A stretch of 64,000 nt of DNA. Origin: Phoronis australis (taxonomy: Eukaryota > Phoronida > Phoronidae). Every line of letters starts with the position of its first letter. Position 1 is the stretch's first letter. The notes under the pieces were generated by a model that had not been told where the DNA came from, did no database searches, and worked only from the letters and a program-made list of their open reading frames with translations. Position numbers and translations under genes: made by a program. Of this stretch, positions 54,901 to 64,000 are shown piece by piece. The stretch covers positions 444,131 to 508,130 of the forward strand of contig NMRA01000053.1 in the NCBI GenBank assembly GCA_002633005.1, given 5' to 3'.

Positions 54901-57900
54901 TGTAGAATAAATCAGTTCAGTGTTCAGTTCAATTCTGTTCGTTTCACTGCGTAGTTCATGGAGTGTCTACTTTATTTGACAAAGTAAGATACACAACACT
55001 TTCTCTTGTTGCAATTTTAAAAACATGTTCACTGTTGAAAGCAGCATAGCTGTAGAATTTCTGTTGATCAGACATTATCAACCCGAGTCAAGGTGGCCTC
55101 ATTGTTCTACAGTATATATAAGTATTGCTCAATTTTCAGTACACCAGCACCTGGATATTTTAATGATGATGATGTGTTGGATTTCATGTCACACTGGAAC
55201 CATGGAGCCTGGGAGAAATACAATTTATCTAAGGTGAGGCATATGACATAAGATGTGAAGCTGCTTTCTTATTTGCTGATGGGCAGTTTTTTGTCGTACA
55301 GAATGAATAAATACACATTTTCAGTCAGCTAATACCTTGACTGATGGTAGCTGCAGCTACAATGTCGGGTTGCTCCAAACTTGGAATGGATCGTATCTTC
55401 CTCAGTTTCCGATCATGATTGTTTCACATGCTAAATTGAAGCTCATTCCCATCATTATCCTGTGATGGTATTAGTCCAACTGTGAGAGCACAATGCAACT
55501 TCACCTTGACCCAGTCTCAAATGTGTTTGCACCAGATGGGTCCAATTAAAATAGATGGAATGTGTAGTTTCTTTTAGTAACTCAATGGTCATTTCATGAT
55601 AAAATGATGACAAGGTTGTTCCAAAGTAAAAAAATGCTGTAAAATTTCAATTTTTGTCCATACGTCAAGTGAATTGTTGGTGGCACTGAACCTTTGTCTA
55701 CAAAGAACTCAGTCTTCATGTTGTAACACGGAGTTGTTCAATGGGACATCATTACATTCCTGAAATTATTCTATCACAATAGGAGCTCATTTCTCAACCC
55801 TTAACTCAAAATAATCATATGGGTTGGGATTTGAATTACAGAAACTACAAGCCTGTTCACTATTGTGGCCAGCTTTTTTTAGAACTTTTTTGAGGACTGG
55901 GGAACAAACTGATGGGACTGTAGTTATATTCACTGTGCGCTGTTTTCAACATAGGTTGACTCAGTGCGCTGTTTTCAATATAGGTTGACTCAGTTATTTG
56001 TGTTTATTGGAATATTTATCTTTATGTTATATAGGGCCCAGAAAAATTTCCAAATTTGACCAACTTTTTAACATCATATTTCAGAAAAAGCTTGTAGGAT
56101 TCTTATGAAACTTTCAGATTCTTTGCTTTTCGCGCAGTTCTCCAAAACACTGAAAGGAATTGGTTTTAAAATGTCTCACTTTTGAATGAGGGCTATCAAA
56201 AATAGGAGTCGTATGTTTTAATGGACAAAAGTTTATGAAGTTGGACAAACCGAAATCGAAGAGATAATTTAGAAAACTGAACAATGATTTTGAGAGTGCA
56301 CCTTTAATGTTAAAATCAAACAGAATTTGGCCATGTTGTTAATACCGTTGTTTTGCTATGAACGAACCTTCCTTTTGCTAAATTTTAGTGAAAAGACATG
56401 GTCACATGACCCAAATAATGTCAGATTCATGTAAAGTTAAAAATCTAGTTCTACATTTTTCCTATTTTCAAAAAGTACTTTTACCAAGTTAAAATCAATA
56501 CTTTTGTAGATATTTGGATTAGTGTACTGACTTCTTTAAAAGGCCATACATAACCTTGATATTCTAAATACCCCTAAAGGATTTGTGGAGTTATTTGAAT
56601 GGGGGAACATATGCATCTGTGTTAGGTTCTCTTTTCAGGCTGTAATCATAGACGGCAAGGATGGCTCTGTGATATGGTCTCTAGAGACTGCCACATATGA
56701 AATGGCTTCTGACTTGGTCGCACGGTCCACTAGGCCCTTCTTAGATGCATTTATCTTCCGAGTCAGAGGACGAACTCAAAATCATGACCACACTGAGGTA
56801 AGGTCCATAAGTGCGTTGTTTGTTTATTTGTTTGCACACTATCAGATTTACTTATTGTTGTGTTGGTTTGTTTTGTTAGAACTGCTTTTGTGGTTGAATG
56901 TTATGTCTATGTTATCACGTAAAGTTTGTTAATGGGCGATGCAACAGTATATTACCTCCCCGTTACAAGAAAAATGTTGAGTAATCAAATTTCAATCCCA
57001 TTTGTTGACTACAATTATTTATCTCCTAATGGTGAAGATCTGCCAGACTTTGTGCAGAATGGAGACATTAAATATTGTGAATTATCATCTTGTTGTTGTT
57101 TATTTCCTCTTTTTTCGTGGTCTAAAGTACTAAATGCTATTATGCAAAATGAATTTGCTGTGATTAGGTGATGTTTATTGTTGCATTGCAGTGTGCTTTC
57201 ATCACTTGTACTTGGTTAATTTTCCGTTTCCATTTTCCATTCGGTGAATTTACTTGTTGCTTGCAGAATGTTTTCCCAGGGACTCTGATTCTGTTACGTT
57301 ACTCCTCATTTCTAACTTCACAATATATGATTTTCTTAATGTCGGAACCAAATGCAATGTGGTTTCAGAGGGAAAAACGTCACATGGGGAATACAGGTAT
57401 TATATCTGTGGCAATAGTCTGGTATAACGTGCCCCTATTTTGAGAACCAGTTGAGGCCTGTTATTCAGTGGAGAAAACTGGTTTTCAAAATGGGGAATAT
57501 TTTATCAGACTATTACCATATCTGCTGCTGCTTGCATCTTTCAGCTTAGTCGACTCGGTCTGTTTATCAGCTTTCTGGTGCATATCTTTACAGCAGAGTG
57601 GTGTGCATTAGTCTTAAATTCTACATGGTAAAAGATACTTTAAAAAAGTCGAACATGTCTTACCCACTGTGAAGTCATTGAAGTTCTTCCTTGTACAGCC
57701 AGATGGCAGCACAAGTCTGGCATGTGACCAGCTTCAATTGCCTTGCAGAATTCTCTTATGGAAATCGGACTCAGCTTTTACACAATCCATATAGTAAAGT
57801 GTTTTTGGATTTCTGATTACTGTGACTTTTCCTGTCAAAGTCACTTTTGCAAGGGGAGGGTCGTTATGATTACCTTTCTTGGACTATAAATAAACAATTT

Positions 57901-60900
57901 TCTACAGGCATCTTGTTATCAGATGTTGCTATCTCTTCCTACAATCTTCTTATCATTCTTCAAACACAGACACTGTTGCGTGCAAGGCTGTTTAATCTCA
58001 ACTCTATCGAACACTTCAGCAGTCTATGCAATACAATGGCAACTGTTCACCTGTGCTGGGTTGTATAAAAGTTTAAAACTTAAATACTACAAAAGTTTGA
58101 TTGTTGCGTGACATCAGGTACATTGTTCAAGAATGTCGGCGTGACACGTGACGATGCGACGTCATTGTTGCTTGTCAGCGTAAAACCTTTATGTGACCAG
58201 GCTGTGTTACTGGTGACCTCCTTCTTTCTTTTTGCATCCACCTTGTCAAGTCACTTCAATTTTGCAGCGGATGACTTTAGGGGATACAGACAAAGTTTGG
58301 AATTCTCACGTTTGGTAAAACATCTCTATGCTTACAGACAAATTTGCCTTACTTTGCATTCATTAGTTTGTACATGATGGGTTTTGATTTTAAAAGTGGG
58401 GACCTTGACTGTCGAATTGTTAGTTTTTGACTTGTAATTTTTTCTCCTGTTGACACACCCACTTAAAGGATTATCAGAATGAAGATTCATTGGTTGTTAT
58501 AGATACCCGGTATAATAGTTAACTCTGCAGCACAATTTAAATCATTTTTAAGAGTACTCGTGAATGCTTATCATTAAATTTTCTTGAACAGGTATCGTTG
58601 TGCACTGCTTAGATAAACATTATTCAACTATTTTGCTCTGTTGCTTTGCTTTTCTGTGGAGCTGTGAGGTGGAGGTGCAGGGTTACTTATTATGCGCCCA
58701 CATATTTATATGTGGACACATTATGCCGTCATCTCTGTCCGTCCGGGCGGCGACCATCTGGCTTCCGGCGTCTGCTGCTCTATCTCCAAAACCCTTTGAC
58801 ATACGTTCATGAAATTTGGCACATATGTTCCATTCATGAATGAGATGGCATGAGCAAATTTTGGGACAGATCCGAGTACCGGTGTGCCCCCTAGTGGCAA
58901 TTTAATTTTTTACGCTTACCTTTGTATCTTCAAAAGTCCTAAATGGATTTTTATGAAATTTGGTACGTAGGCACCTATTAGTAAGATGACGCTATCCTCC
59001 CGTTTTCGGATAGATTCGACGTAGTTTGAGCCACCTAGTGGCCATGTTTAGTGTTTTCTATCAACCAAACCGCTCAAAGGATTATTGTGAAAATTGGCAT
59101 ATATGTGCTTACTATGAAGAGGACGGTTGACGATGATTTTCCGATGATTTCGACTACTGTGACGCCTCCTAGTGGCAGTTTTGTTTTTGTTGCGCCTATG
59201 GCTGTATCTCCTAAACCGTTCGCAGGAACTTTGCTTAATTTAGCAAGTGTATTTATGTGTTGTTGACTACGGATGACGACGACTTTCAAACAGATCTGAC
59301 TACTGCTGGCGCCTCGTTGTGGTAGTTTTGTTTTGCGCCCATAGTGGTGTCTCTTAAACCCACTGTAGGATCTTTACTAAATTTAGTAAGTGTATTTATA
59401 TGAAGATAACAACAGACGACGACGACTTTTAGGCGGATCCAACAGACACTGTGCCCACTAGTGGCAATTTCATTTTATTCTGTTTTCCTTTGTTTCTCTG
59501 AAGTTCCTTGACAGATTTTTATGAAATATGGCAAGTTCCTGTTTTTGGACAGATTGTGTGTTTTTGCGCCATCAATTTTTCCATTTTTATGATACAAATA
59601 AATAACCCTTATAGCACACCATTTGCAATGCATTCGTGGGCGCATTTCAATGCTCCGCGTTGCTCTTGTTGCTCTTGTATATATGTTTTCCTGGCGCCTT
59701 AATAATTCATATAGTACAAAGCAATGAATGGACCAAAGAAGAAGCGAATAAAGAACACTACCTGATCATGGGTATAATGTCCAAATTTCAAGTAAAAAAG
59801 TGGGTCGCAAATTTTGATGTAGAGCCTACTTGAACGCCAACACGTGTGAAGTTTGTAGCTGCGATGTTTTGTGCGTCACTGTGGACACAACAAATCCGTA
59901 AATTTTCAATTTAACGTAACGGACAGTTAGGCCTATTGTCTTACATTAGTTTACGTCACCAAGTAATTGCTTATACGGTGGTCTATTCAGATTTTTCTCA
60001 TATTCACTGTCTTTCCAGAAATGTGCAAAATTTCACCGCGTGTTTGTTGATGATAGCTGTACTGTAAACTTAATTGAGTAAATTTGTCTTCTTGTTCACT
60101 CTTTTTGAAAACTTTCTATCAAATAAAATTAGACTGTTCTGCCCTATTGTGTTCTAATTTGAAGAGAATTTTCCATACTTTTGATGTCATGACAAGCCCA
60201 TATTCGAAACGCGCTTAAATCCTCTTTGCATATCTTGCTTCATTATTGCTGGGACCTACTTTGTAGCCCAATACATGTTCAAGGAAGAATTGACAATGTG
60301 TTTTGAAATTATTTATTGATTTATTATGTACTTTGCGTTCATTTGTTTTGAATAGCTCTTATCTAAACCATGCAGACTTTGGTAAAAATTAGCACTGAAA
60401 TGGTTTATTATGTGATTTTTAACATTCCACCTCCAATGTGGTACGCAAGCTGGTTTAGGGGGTTTCAGAGGAACCTGAGCTATCAAACGTGATTGCAAAA
60501 CAGCTTGTCAGTTTTCCAGTGGTCACAAATGTTCTTAGCTACTCTTGAGCACAGCATTCTAGTTCGGCTGAAATGGAGAGACAGAATCTGATCACAATTT
60601 AGAATTTGACCGCCTGTTACCATATCAGTCAGTGACTCGATCTAGTGTCGATTTAGGGATCTAGCCTATTTTCAGTCTTGTTGGCTTTGTCATTAAAACT
60701 CACAAGTCTGCTACGGTAATTTCAATGATTCAGTCTTCAGCAACAAAAATTTTGTTAGGTCCACTCAAGCTTAGCAATCTCTCCTCTTCAGTTTCAAAAT
60801 GATTAAGTGTTTCTGATATCAAAAATCGACAAGGGCAGATGCATTGGGACAAGGCTGGGTTACTTAGCAACAACGATATAGCTAAGTAACCAGGTCCAGC

Positions 60901-63138
60901 TATGTGGACTTAGGTTAGGTGTCTTGAGTTGTAACGTTCTTTTTATGACCTTAACAATTTTTCTTTAAACTTAGATAACGAAGACCACAATCGGCCTGTG
61001 TGTCGGGACGATCTCATCGCAGCTAAGTCTCTTGAGGTCTTCCTGGTGACCCGACTGAACACGCAGCAAATGGCGTTGGTTGTGGATGGCACCGCTAAGA
61101 AGTACTACTACAGTATGTCTCATCGTTGACTGTGTATAACGTATTAGTCCATGTACTAGTTAAATGCTCAATTTACCAATGATAATATAGGGGTATTCAA
61201 AAGTGCCAATTTACAGAAACTTGAAGGTAGACATTATGTCTTTGTAAGTCAGAATTGTAGTATATTCTGTATTTGTCAATATAACCCCGCAATGGAGCAC
61301 TTACCAATCTGACTGGATCTTAGTCCCACAAATTATCCTTTGGGTTTTGTATAGTGGAACACTTTAAATGTTATTCACTGCACTGCTGTGGAGGGGGGAG
61401 GGCATTAATGCTTAGTGCTATTTCTTGTTAATTCCTTGTAACATACGGTTCAAGGTCCCTATTGCTAGGAAAAGTAACTTGATTGATTGAAACAAGAATC
61501 ACCAAAAACGTAATTTTACTGCTTTAATCTTCTCACTCCGGGGTACACTGTGACTGCAGACCCTCACTATCAGAACTCTTCAATTTAGATGTAACTAGCG
61601 AAAACATCCGCAAAAGACACGGGGATGAAGGGGATGAGGAGGTGGAAAGTGGTCCTGCTGATAACGAGACTCTTTGTGCCATCCTTGAGACTAACGAAAG
61701 GATTACAGGTAAGAGTCATCATTATCATCAATGCCTGTCACCCCTACAAGGGTATAGGCCACGAATCAGAGATTTCCATTTTGTTCTGTCCTGGGCGATT
61801 CCTTCTAGCTGTCTCCATGAGTATCCTAACCTCTCCATGTCATCGGTGATGCATCTTCTCCAGGTCATTCGTGGTTTGCCTCTATTTCGTTTACCCAGTG
61901 GGTTCCACTTTAATGCGTGTCTGGAAGTGCTACTTGTTGGTCTTCTTAGTATATGACTAATCCAGCGCCATTTCCTTCGGTGAATCTCCACTTCCACTGG
62001 TGTCTGTCCTGTTCTTTCCCACAATTCTTCATTTCTTATCCTTTCTGGCCACTGTATCCTCAAAATTTTTCTCAAGCATGAATTGACAAAAGTGCCCTAA
62101 TTTTCATGAGACCCCTCTGTATTATTCATACCATATTTACTACTTCATTCACTACATGAATGTAAGAAACAATGATCAACTCCATATTTACTAGTGATGC
62201 AAAGGTCCTTCCCATAGAAATGCCCGCATTCGGGTAATCAGTTGATCCTTTATGACACGAATGCACTCATGCTGATGAACTGCCCGCAATCTGTTCCGAT
62301 GTCAGGGCCTTTATTCTTTAGCTTCGCCTTGGGAATATTGAGCTGTGCATTAGTGCAATGTTTACTGTCTACAATGTCATCAGTGATCATCTGCACCACA
62401 CCCCACTATGCTGTGTTGTCTCCTCTTGTTTCATGTACAAACTCGTTGACAAATGAAAGACTGACAAGTCAGTCTTTTGTATTGGAAATGGTCAGTTCTT
62501 TCATGAACGTGTTCAAAAAAGTCTGCGGTTCTATGTATTGGTTGGTGACTTGGAAGACAGTAGACTAGTTTTGTCTTTGGTGACAGGTTAGAAAACAATA
62601 GTTCAGTTCTGTGTCCATATTCATCAATTCGAAAATGACAGATTGTGCAGTTGGGTGTGGGCCCCCAAGACGACCTTTTCTGTATTGCTGTTGTAGAGGG
62701 ATAAAATGTCTCCCCATTATTAGATCCATCAATTTCCATCATGATTCTGGATCGACATCTGCTTAACTTGCCAGCATGAAAATTGTCATCTTGTTGGAGA
62801 CGTGTGACCTGTGTCATAATGTTCATTGTGAAATATGCTTTCCAGGAGCAATTGGTGACCTGGACGGAGATGGTAGTCCTGACATTGTCCTTCCTTTTGG
62901 ATCATATGCTTTGATCAAGGACAAATCTGGCAGCTATGTAGGAATGAAGTTATTCGCAAAAATTTTGAAAATCAACTTGTCTGATTTGATCAGCAACCCC
63001 AGATGGATTTCTGTGAAAGCCAAGACGGATATAGAGGACCGACACAATGAGTTACAAGAAATCAAGTTGCGTCCCATGTCACAACAACCTTGGACAGGAT
63101 TTCTTGGCAACGGGAATAGTGTTTATGAAAAGACGTGA
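45978..63138 (+). CDS. FAM234A/B (ITFG3)-like single-pass membrane protein, 14 exons
   Basis: Fourteen exons with GT-AG borders and fully consistent phases give 2295 nt (764 residues plus stop). The N-terminal ~75 residues are hydrophilic and likely cytoplasmic, with an acidic Ser stretch (DTDSDSSSDS). One TM helix follows at about residues 78-100 (after KVKR). The rest is an ectodomain with repeated FG-GAP/calcium-type loops (DIDDDGRDD, DINGDGKDD, DVDNDNVPD, DLDGDGSPD) and propeller-like G-x-x-W turns. The segments PESKETYMSP, LFGSGGETVPG, TPAPGYFNDDDV and the C-terminal QPWTGFLG match my knowledge of the FAM234 family. Vertebrate members are about 550-620 residues; this one is longer. Cellular function of the family is poorly known. 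A/B assignment is not attempted. Confidence 0.85.
46314..46375 (+). repeat. (GTT)n microsatellite adjoining a splice acceptor
   Basis: GTTCTTGTTGTTGTTGTT... then GTTACTGTTG, AAATTGTTGTTGTG and TTGTTGTTACCAG: an interrupted GTT tract that forms the pyrimidine-side context of the exon 2 acceptor of the FAM234-like gene. Confidence 0.92.
46378..46752 (+). CDS. FAM234-like exon 2 (cytoplasmic region and TM helix)
   Basis: The acceptor TTACCAG|GT follows a (GTT)n tract; the donor is TTTCA|GTGAGT. It encodes the N-terminal tail, the membrane helix (CFCVFIVVVTLTVGLVVFGL) and the juxtamembrane stalk ending PPWTKTYDDF. Phase 1 to 1. An open frame runs upstream through the (GTT)n tract, but that part is intron. 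Confidence 0.85.
47607..47738 (+). CDS. FAM234-like exon 3
   Basis: The acceptor CTCCATCTAG and donor ATATG|GTTGGT, phase 1 to 1. It encodes the first calcium-type loop (VVDIDDDGRDDVVVYI) and FCGKY. The Cys pairs in order with the Cys of the following exon (RPCYG), as in family ectodomains. Confidence 0.85.
48713..48904 (+). CDS. FAM234-like exon 4
   Basis: The acceptor TATCTCCGTAG and donor GAATG|GTGAGT, phase 1 to 1. It encodes GMTRPCYGAVIGLRGYDGKE, a G-K-E-L-W propeller turn, and the second loop DINGDGKDDCLLAGR. Confidence 0.87.
49641..49783 (+). CDS. FAM234-like exon 5
   Basis: The acceptor CATTTTTCAG and donor CCAGAG|GTCAGT, phase 1 to 0. It carries GKIFWHV and the loop DVDNDNVPDLLMAHGGD, typical of the FG-GAP pattern of this family. 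Confidence 0.87.
50472..50649 (+). CDS. FAM234-like exon 6
   Basis: The acceptor TTTCCACAG and donor CCCAG|GTAGAA, phase 0 to 1. It encodes RSGRLFLISGAHGTIIGH, PESKETYMSP and the diagnostic VILFGSGGETVPG segment. Confidence 0.88.
51798..51951 (+). CDS. FAM234-like exon 7
   Basis: The acceptor ACATTACAG and donor TACAG|GTGTGT, phase 1 to 2. It begins GSLYAITVADFYRYVFNVS and ends DDDGVYEIYR. An NVS sequon lies within it, consistent with an extracellular location. Confidence 0.85.
52549..52713 (+). CDS. FAM234-like exon 8
   Basis: The acceptor CTTGGCAG and donor TACAG|GTTAGA, phase 2 to 2. It encodes KGVMVPPVLVDMNEDDVLDL and the turn TLDVMWSVNFPG. The next intron (2.4 kb) carries the LTR retrotransposon. 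Confidence 0.86.
53302..53566 (+). repeat. 5' LTR
   Basis: 265 bp, beginning TGTGGTGTAC and ending GATACACAACA; it carries AATAAA at 53474-53479. It differs from the 3' LTR in CACAATAAC versus CACAAAAAC and AACGCTTC versus AACGCATC. Confidence 0.95.
53568..53577 (+). other. Primer-binding site, probably tRNA-Ser(GCU)
   Basis: TGGCGACGAG starts one base after the 5' LTR and is complementary to CUCGUCGCCA, the 3' end of animal tRNA-Ser(GCU) as I recall it. The Gag ATG follows immediately. Confidence 0.7.
53578..54534 (+). CDS. Retrotransposon Gag polyprotein with truncated protease start
   Basis: This 318-residue frame starts at the ATG directly after the primer site. The N-terminal half (from about residue 15, W-E-C-Y-L-E-R-F) is the helical capsid-like region of gypsy-type Gag. 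Basic KAKRKN-type linker residues precede two zinc knuckles of the C-X2-C-X4-H-X4-C form at about residues 224-237 and 244-257. After an acidic Ser/Asp stretch the frame enters a protease-like strand (IYVTLNVGGHYLEMEM), but the catalytic Asp-Thr/Ser-Gly is absent because of the internal deletion. The last ten residues are out-of-frame pol sequence. Confidence 0.92.
   Translation: MTASSQSYLPPFSSEYDGSEEWECYLERFELFLEVNGETDFTKKQVAAMFLHSIGKKYYGIVRNLVSPAKPNQKTYVELKETLTKHLAGPRLTIAERRKFIKRDQNRGESITDYVVALKHLSLTCKFGDKLDEQLRDRLISGIANERTSLKLLEKSREKEQTFNKTVEFALARENTFMENKTMKGEIASIDVKVVKAKRKNWDQKSRRVDNPKARPKGKASTECYRCAKPSHHPDECWFKNATCHKCKKKGHIKVACGRQPSTRRILQAGGDPNDSEDSDTEYSVNNTGTDDAIYVTLNVGGHYLEMEMMTENLWTVK
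54507..54644 (+). pseudogene. C-terminal remnant of pol
   Basis: In a different frame from Gag, an open stretch of 45 codons to TAA at 54642-54644 ends with RRSTRNRKQPVRFGY, the basic tail usual at the end of gypsy integrase/pol. Protease active site, reverse transcriptase, RNase H and the integrase core are all missing. Confidence 0.8.
54725..54733 (+). other. Polypurine tract
   Basis: GAGGGAGAG abuts the 3' LTR and is the expected plus-strand priming site. Confidence 0.8.
54734..54998 (+). repeat. 3' LTR
   Basis: 265 bp, near-identical to the 5' LTR, with AATAAA at 54906-54911; followed by the CTTTC target duplication. Confidence 0.95.
55140..55233 (+). CDS. FAM234-like exon 9
   Basis: The acceptor CAATTTTCAG and donor TCTAAG|GTGAGG, phase 2 to 0. 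It encodes STPAPGYFNDDDVLDFMSHW then NHGAWEKYNLSK, the most recognisable family block. Confidence 0.88.
56639..56797 (+). CDS. FAM234-like exon 10
   Basis: The acceptor CTCTTTTCAG and donor ACTGAG|GTAAGG, phase 0 to 0. It encodes AVIIDGKDGSVIWSLETATY, the last clear propeller blade turn, then RPFLDAFIFRVRGR. Confidence 0.87.
57267..57396 (+). CDS. FAM234-like exon 11 (inferred from phase)
   Basis: The acceptor TTGTTGCTTGCAG and donor ATACAG|GTATTA, phase 0 to 1. This is exactly what is required between exon 10 (ends phase 0) and exon 12 (starts phase 1), with an open frame (NVFPGTLILLRYSSFLTSQY). The match to the family is weak, so it is supported mainly by splice sites and phase. Confidence 0.55.
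57437..57491. repeat. Short palindromic MITE, copy c
   Basis: ATTTTGAGAACCAGTT ... TTATTCAGTGG ... AACTGGTTTTCAAAAT, extended by CCCCT / TGGGG outside. It starts 41 bases after the exon 11 donor of the FAM234-like gene. Confidence 0.75.
58690..59500. repeat. Degenerate tandem array of a ~140-bp unit
   Basis: Five blocks ending in (C)CTAGTGGC(A/C)A-TTT at about 58893, 59033, 59167, 59310 (diverged) and 59456 are spaced 134-146 bp. Each is preceded by a TATCTCxxAAAxC...ATGAAATTTGGxAC-type segment and a GACGACGAxTTT-type segment. It lies in the long intron before FAM234-like exon 12. Open frames here are not coding. Confidence 0.75.
60975..61112 (+). CDS. FAM234-like exon 12
   Basis: The acceptor TTTAAACTTAG and donor CTACA|GTATGT, phase 1 to 1. 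It encodes DNEDHNRPVCRDDLIAAKSL and ends DGTAKKYYY. Other frames are closed by stops. The 3.6-kb intron before it holds the ~140-bp repeat array. Confidence 0.72.
61574..61708 (+). CDS. FAM234-like exon 13
   Basis: The acceptor CTCACTATCAG gives phase 1 and an open frame (LFNLDVTSENIRKRHGDEGD); a nearby upstream AG (CTGCAG at 61552) would cause an immediate stop in this phase. The donor ACAG|GTAAGA is strong. The peptide is acidic and includes an NET sequon. A LINE fragment begins a few bases into the next intron. Confidence 0.66.
61713..62095 (-). mobile_element. 5'-truncated RTE-like LINE, 3' end of the reverse-transcriptase ORF
   Basis: The minus strand encodes about 120 residues typical of the C-terminal tail of RTE-related non-LTR elements: RIRNEELWERTGQTPVEVEI, RRKWRWISHILRRP, NPLGKRNRGKPRMTWRR, GYSWRQLEGIAQDRTKWKSL and a final RG-x-x-P-C-R-G-D-R. 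The frame begins mid-protein (5' truncation) and stops at 61728-61730. A short TGATGATAATGATGA tail follows, as RTE elements end in short simple repeats. It lies in the intron after FAM234-like exon 13, antisense to the gene. Catalytic domains are absent. Confidence 0.88.
62846..63138 (+). CDS. FAM234-like exon 14, terminal coding exon
   Basis: The acceptor ATGCTTTCCAG|GA in phase 1; the stop TGA is at 63136-63138. It encodes AIGDLDGDGSPDIVLPFGS, a middle segment with two tryptophans and acidic DIEDRHNEL, and ends QPWTGFLGNGNSVYEKT, like other FAM234 C-termini. Confidence 0.87.
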
Positions 63139-64000
63139 TGGTGGTTGTGGTGCTGTTTGGAGCTGTGTGCCAACTATTATTTGTCTAATTGGATAGCAGG
63201 AATAGTTTAGCCAAAAGTACATGTATGTTCATTTGTCAGTATTTTTATTGTTGCAATACTATCATGTTGTTACGGTTACTCTGCTGTTGTTATGGTGCTG
63301 AAGAATATTAGTTTAGGTTGTGCTATTTTTAGCTTTCATACTTATGTCAGAACTGAAGTTTTGGTTAGTGGCTATACCACAGACTTAAGTTAAAATGGAG
63401 AAATGCGGTATTTTCTGGAGTTTGAAGTGTTAAATCGACTGGGAGAAGTAAATATGTGTAAAACAAACACCTTGTACCTTGTCAATATGTACACAAACCT
63501 GTGTGTGCCAACTACCACCATTATGATGAAAGCTGATCTAGTAATTTTTTGTGGATTAGGGCAATTATCCCATTAGCCATTAATTCAATACAGATGAACA
63601 TAAATTCTGGATGTGTGAAATGCTTCTAAAATGAAGCAATCTCTAGAGAGCATCTATCTACATCTGCCAGTGCTGCTGGTATGACTGCTACGCAACATTC
63701 CTTTGCGCACATGACATCTCTCGTTATCCATAAAAGTCTGTAGGCTTCACAAATGCTCTTTTAGCATTATAGGCTAAAACAATTACACCAGACATTTGCA
63801 GACTACATAAGCTTGATCCATTGCACAAAACACTCCATTTGAAACTCATGAAACCTTCTTATGTGTTTATAGTAACCAGGCTCTTGCTGAGAGAATGTCC
63901 AGAAATTCATGTAGACCATATTCCTCTGCAGTTGATGGTTGGCATGTGATCCAAGTTAATATCCACAGGTAGTGTCCATAGCCAGTAGTGTAGTGCAGTA
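63139..64000 (+). other. 3' region of the FAM234-like gene
   Basis: Presumed 3' UTR. I found no canonical AATAAA before the window ends, so the transcript end may lie beyond 64000 or use a variant signal. Nothing else recognised. Confidence 0.4.

Larger units (their letters stand above)
53302..54998 (+). mobile_element. Non-autonomous Ty3/gypsy-like LTR retrotransposon, internally deleted
   Basis: Two 265-bp direct LTRs (TGTGGTGTAC...CACAACA) flank 1.17 kb of internal DNA and are bordered by a 5-bp duplication CTTTC (53297-53301 and 54999-55003). The LTRs differ at only two sites that I can see, pointing to a recent insertion into intron 8 of the FAM234-like gene. The internal part has a primer site, an intact Gag, the start of protease joined to the last ~45 codons of pol, and a polypurine tract. 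Most of pol is missing, so movement would need a full-length relative. Family placement rests on gene order and Gag/PBS type. Confidence 0.93.
46753..62845. other. Introns of the FAM234-like gene
   Basis: Introns of about 0.5-3.6 kb separate the listed exons. Apart from the LTR element, LINE tail, ~140-bp array and palindromic repeat c, I see no other genes. A GGGGCCCGTTTCATC-type repeat end is near 51690. Around 55930-55990 CAGTGCGCTGTTTTCAA and ATAGGTTGACTCAGT repeat in tandem. Confidence 0.55.

Overview
This is metazoan nuclear DNA: AT-rich, with long introns, spliced multi-exon genes and a mixture of old and young transposable elements. No bacterial, organellar or viral genome features are seen. 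A FAM234/ITFG3-type gene, a tRNA-derived SINE, an RTE-like LINE tail, a Ty3/gypsy-like LTR element and many MITE-like repeats suggest a marine invertebrate, plausibly a deuterostome (hemichordate, echinoderm or cephalochordate). The species cannot be decided from sequence alone.

Minus strand, about 0.96-36.5 kb: one unusual gene, reconstructed from splice sites and codon phase. An ATG exon (36374-36544), a long Ser/Thr-rich exon (35258-36005) and a short exon (34001-34125) join in frame to form a common N-terminal part with no recognised domain. Downstream lie nine separate small exons spread over about 20 kb. Each begins in the same phase, with a glycine split across the junction, encodes exactly two C2H2 zinc fingers and ends in its own stop codon. 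A non-finger exon (33561-33784) and a transmembrane-segment exon (25049-25304) lie between the common part and the finger array in compatible phases. Two decayed finger exons (about 10.9 kb and 22.0 kb) show birth and death in the array. The layout resembles the alternative 3' exons of insect lola/mod(mdg4)-type loci, but no BTB domain is seen.

Plus strand, 45978-63138: a 14-exon gene, phase-consistent throughout (2295 nt, 764 codons plus stop), for a FAM234A/B-like single-pass membrane protein with a cytoplasmic N-terminus, one TM helix and an FG-GAP/propeller-like ectodomain with DxDxDG calcium-type loops. The two genes are head to head, separated by about 9.4 kb that holds a CpG-rich segment and a CRE-like palindrome.

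Mobile DNA: a complete but internally deleted LTR retrotransposon (53302-54998) with near-identical LTRs, a 5-bp target duplication, an intact Gag frame, and only the start of protease and the last part of pol. There are also a LINE 3' fragment touching a splice donor, a SINE, several families of short inverted-repeat elements (at least three present in more than one copy), two minisatellites, a (GTT)n tract beside a splice acceptor, and a degenerate ~140-bp tandem array. Exon structures are read from sequence only; no transcript evidence was available.
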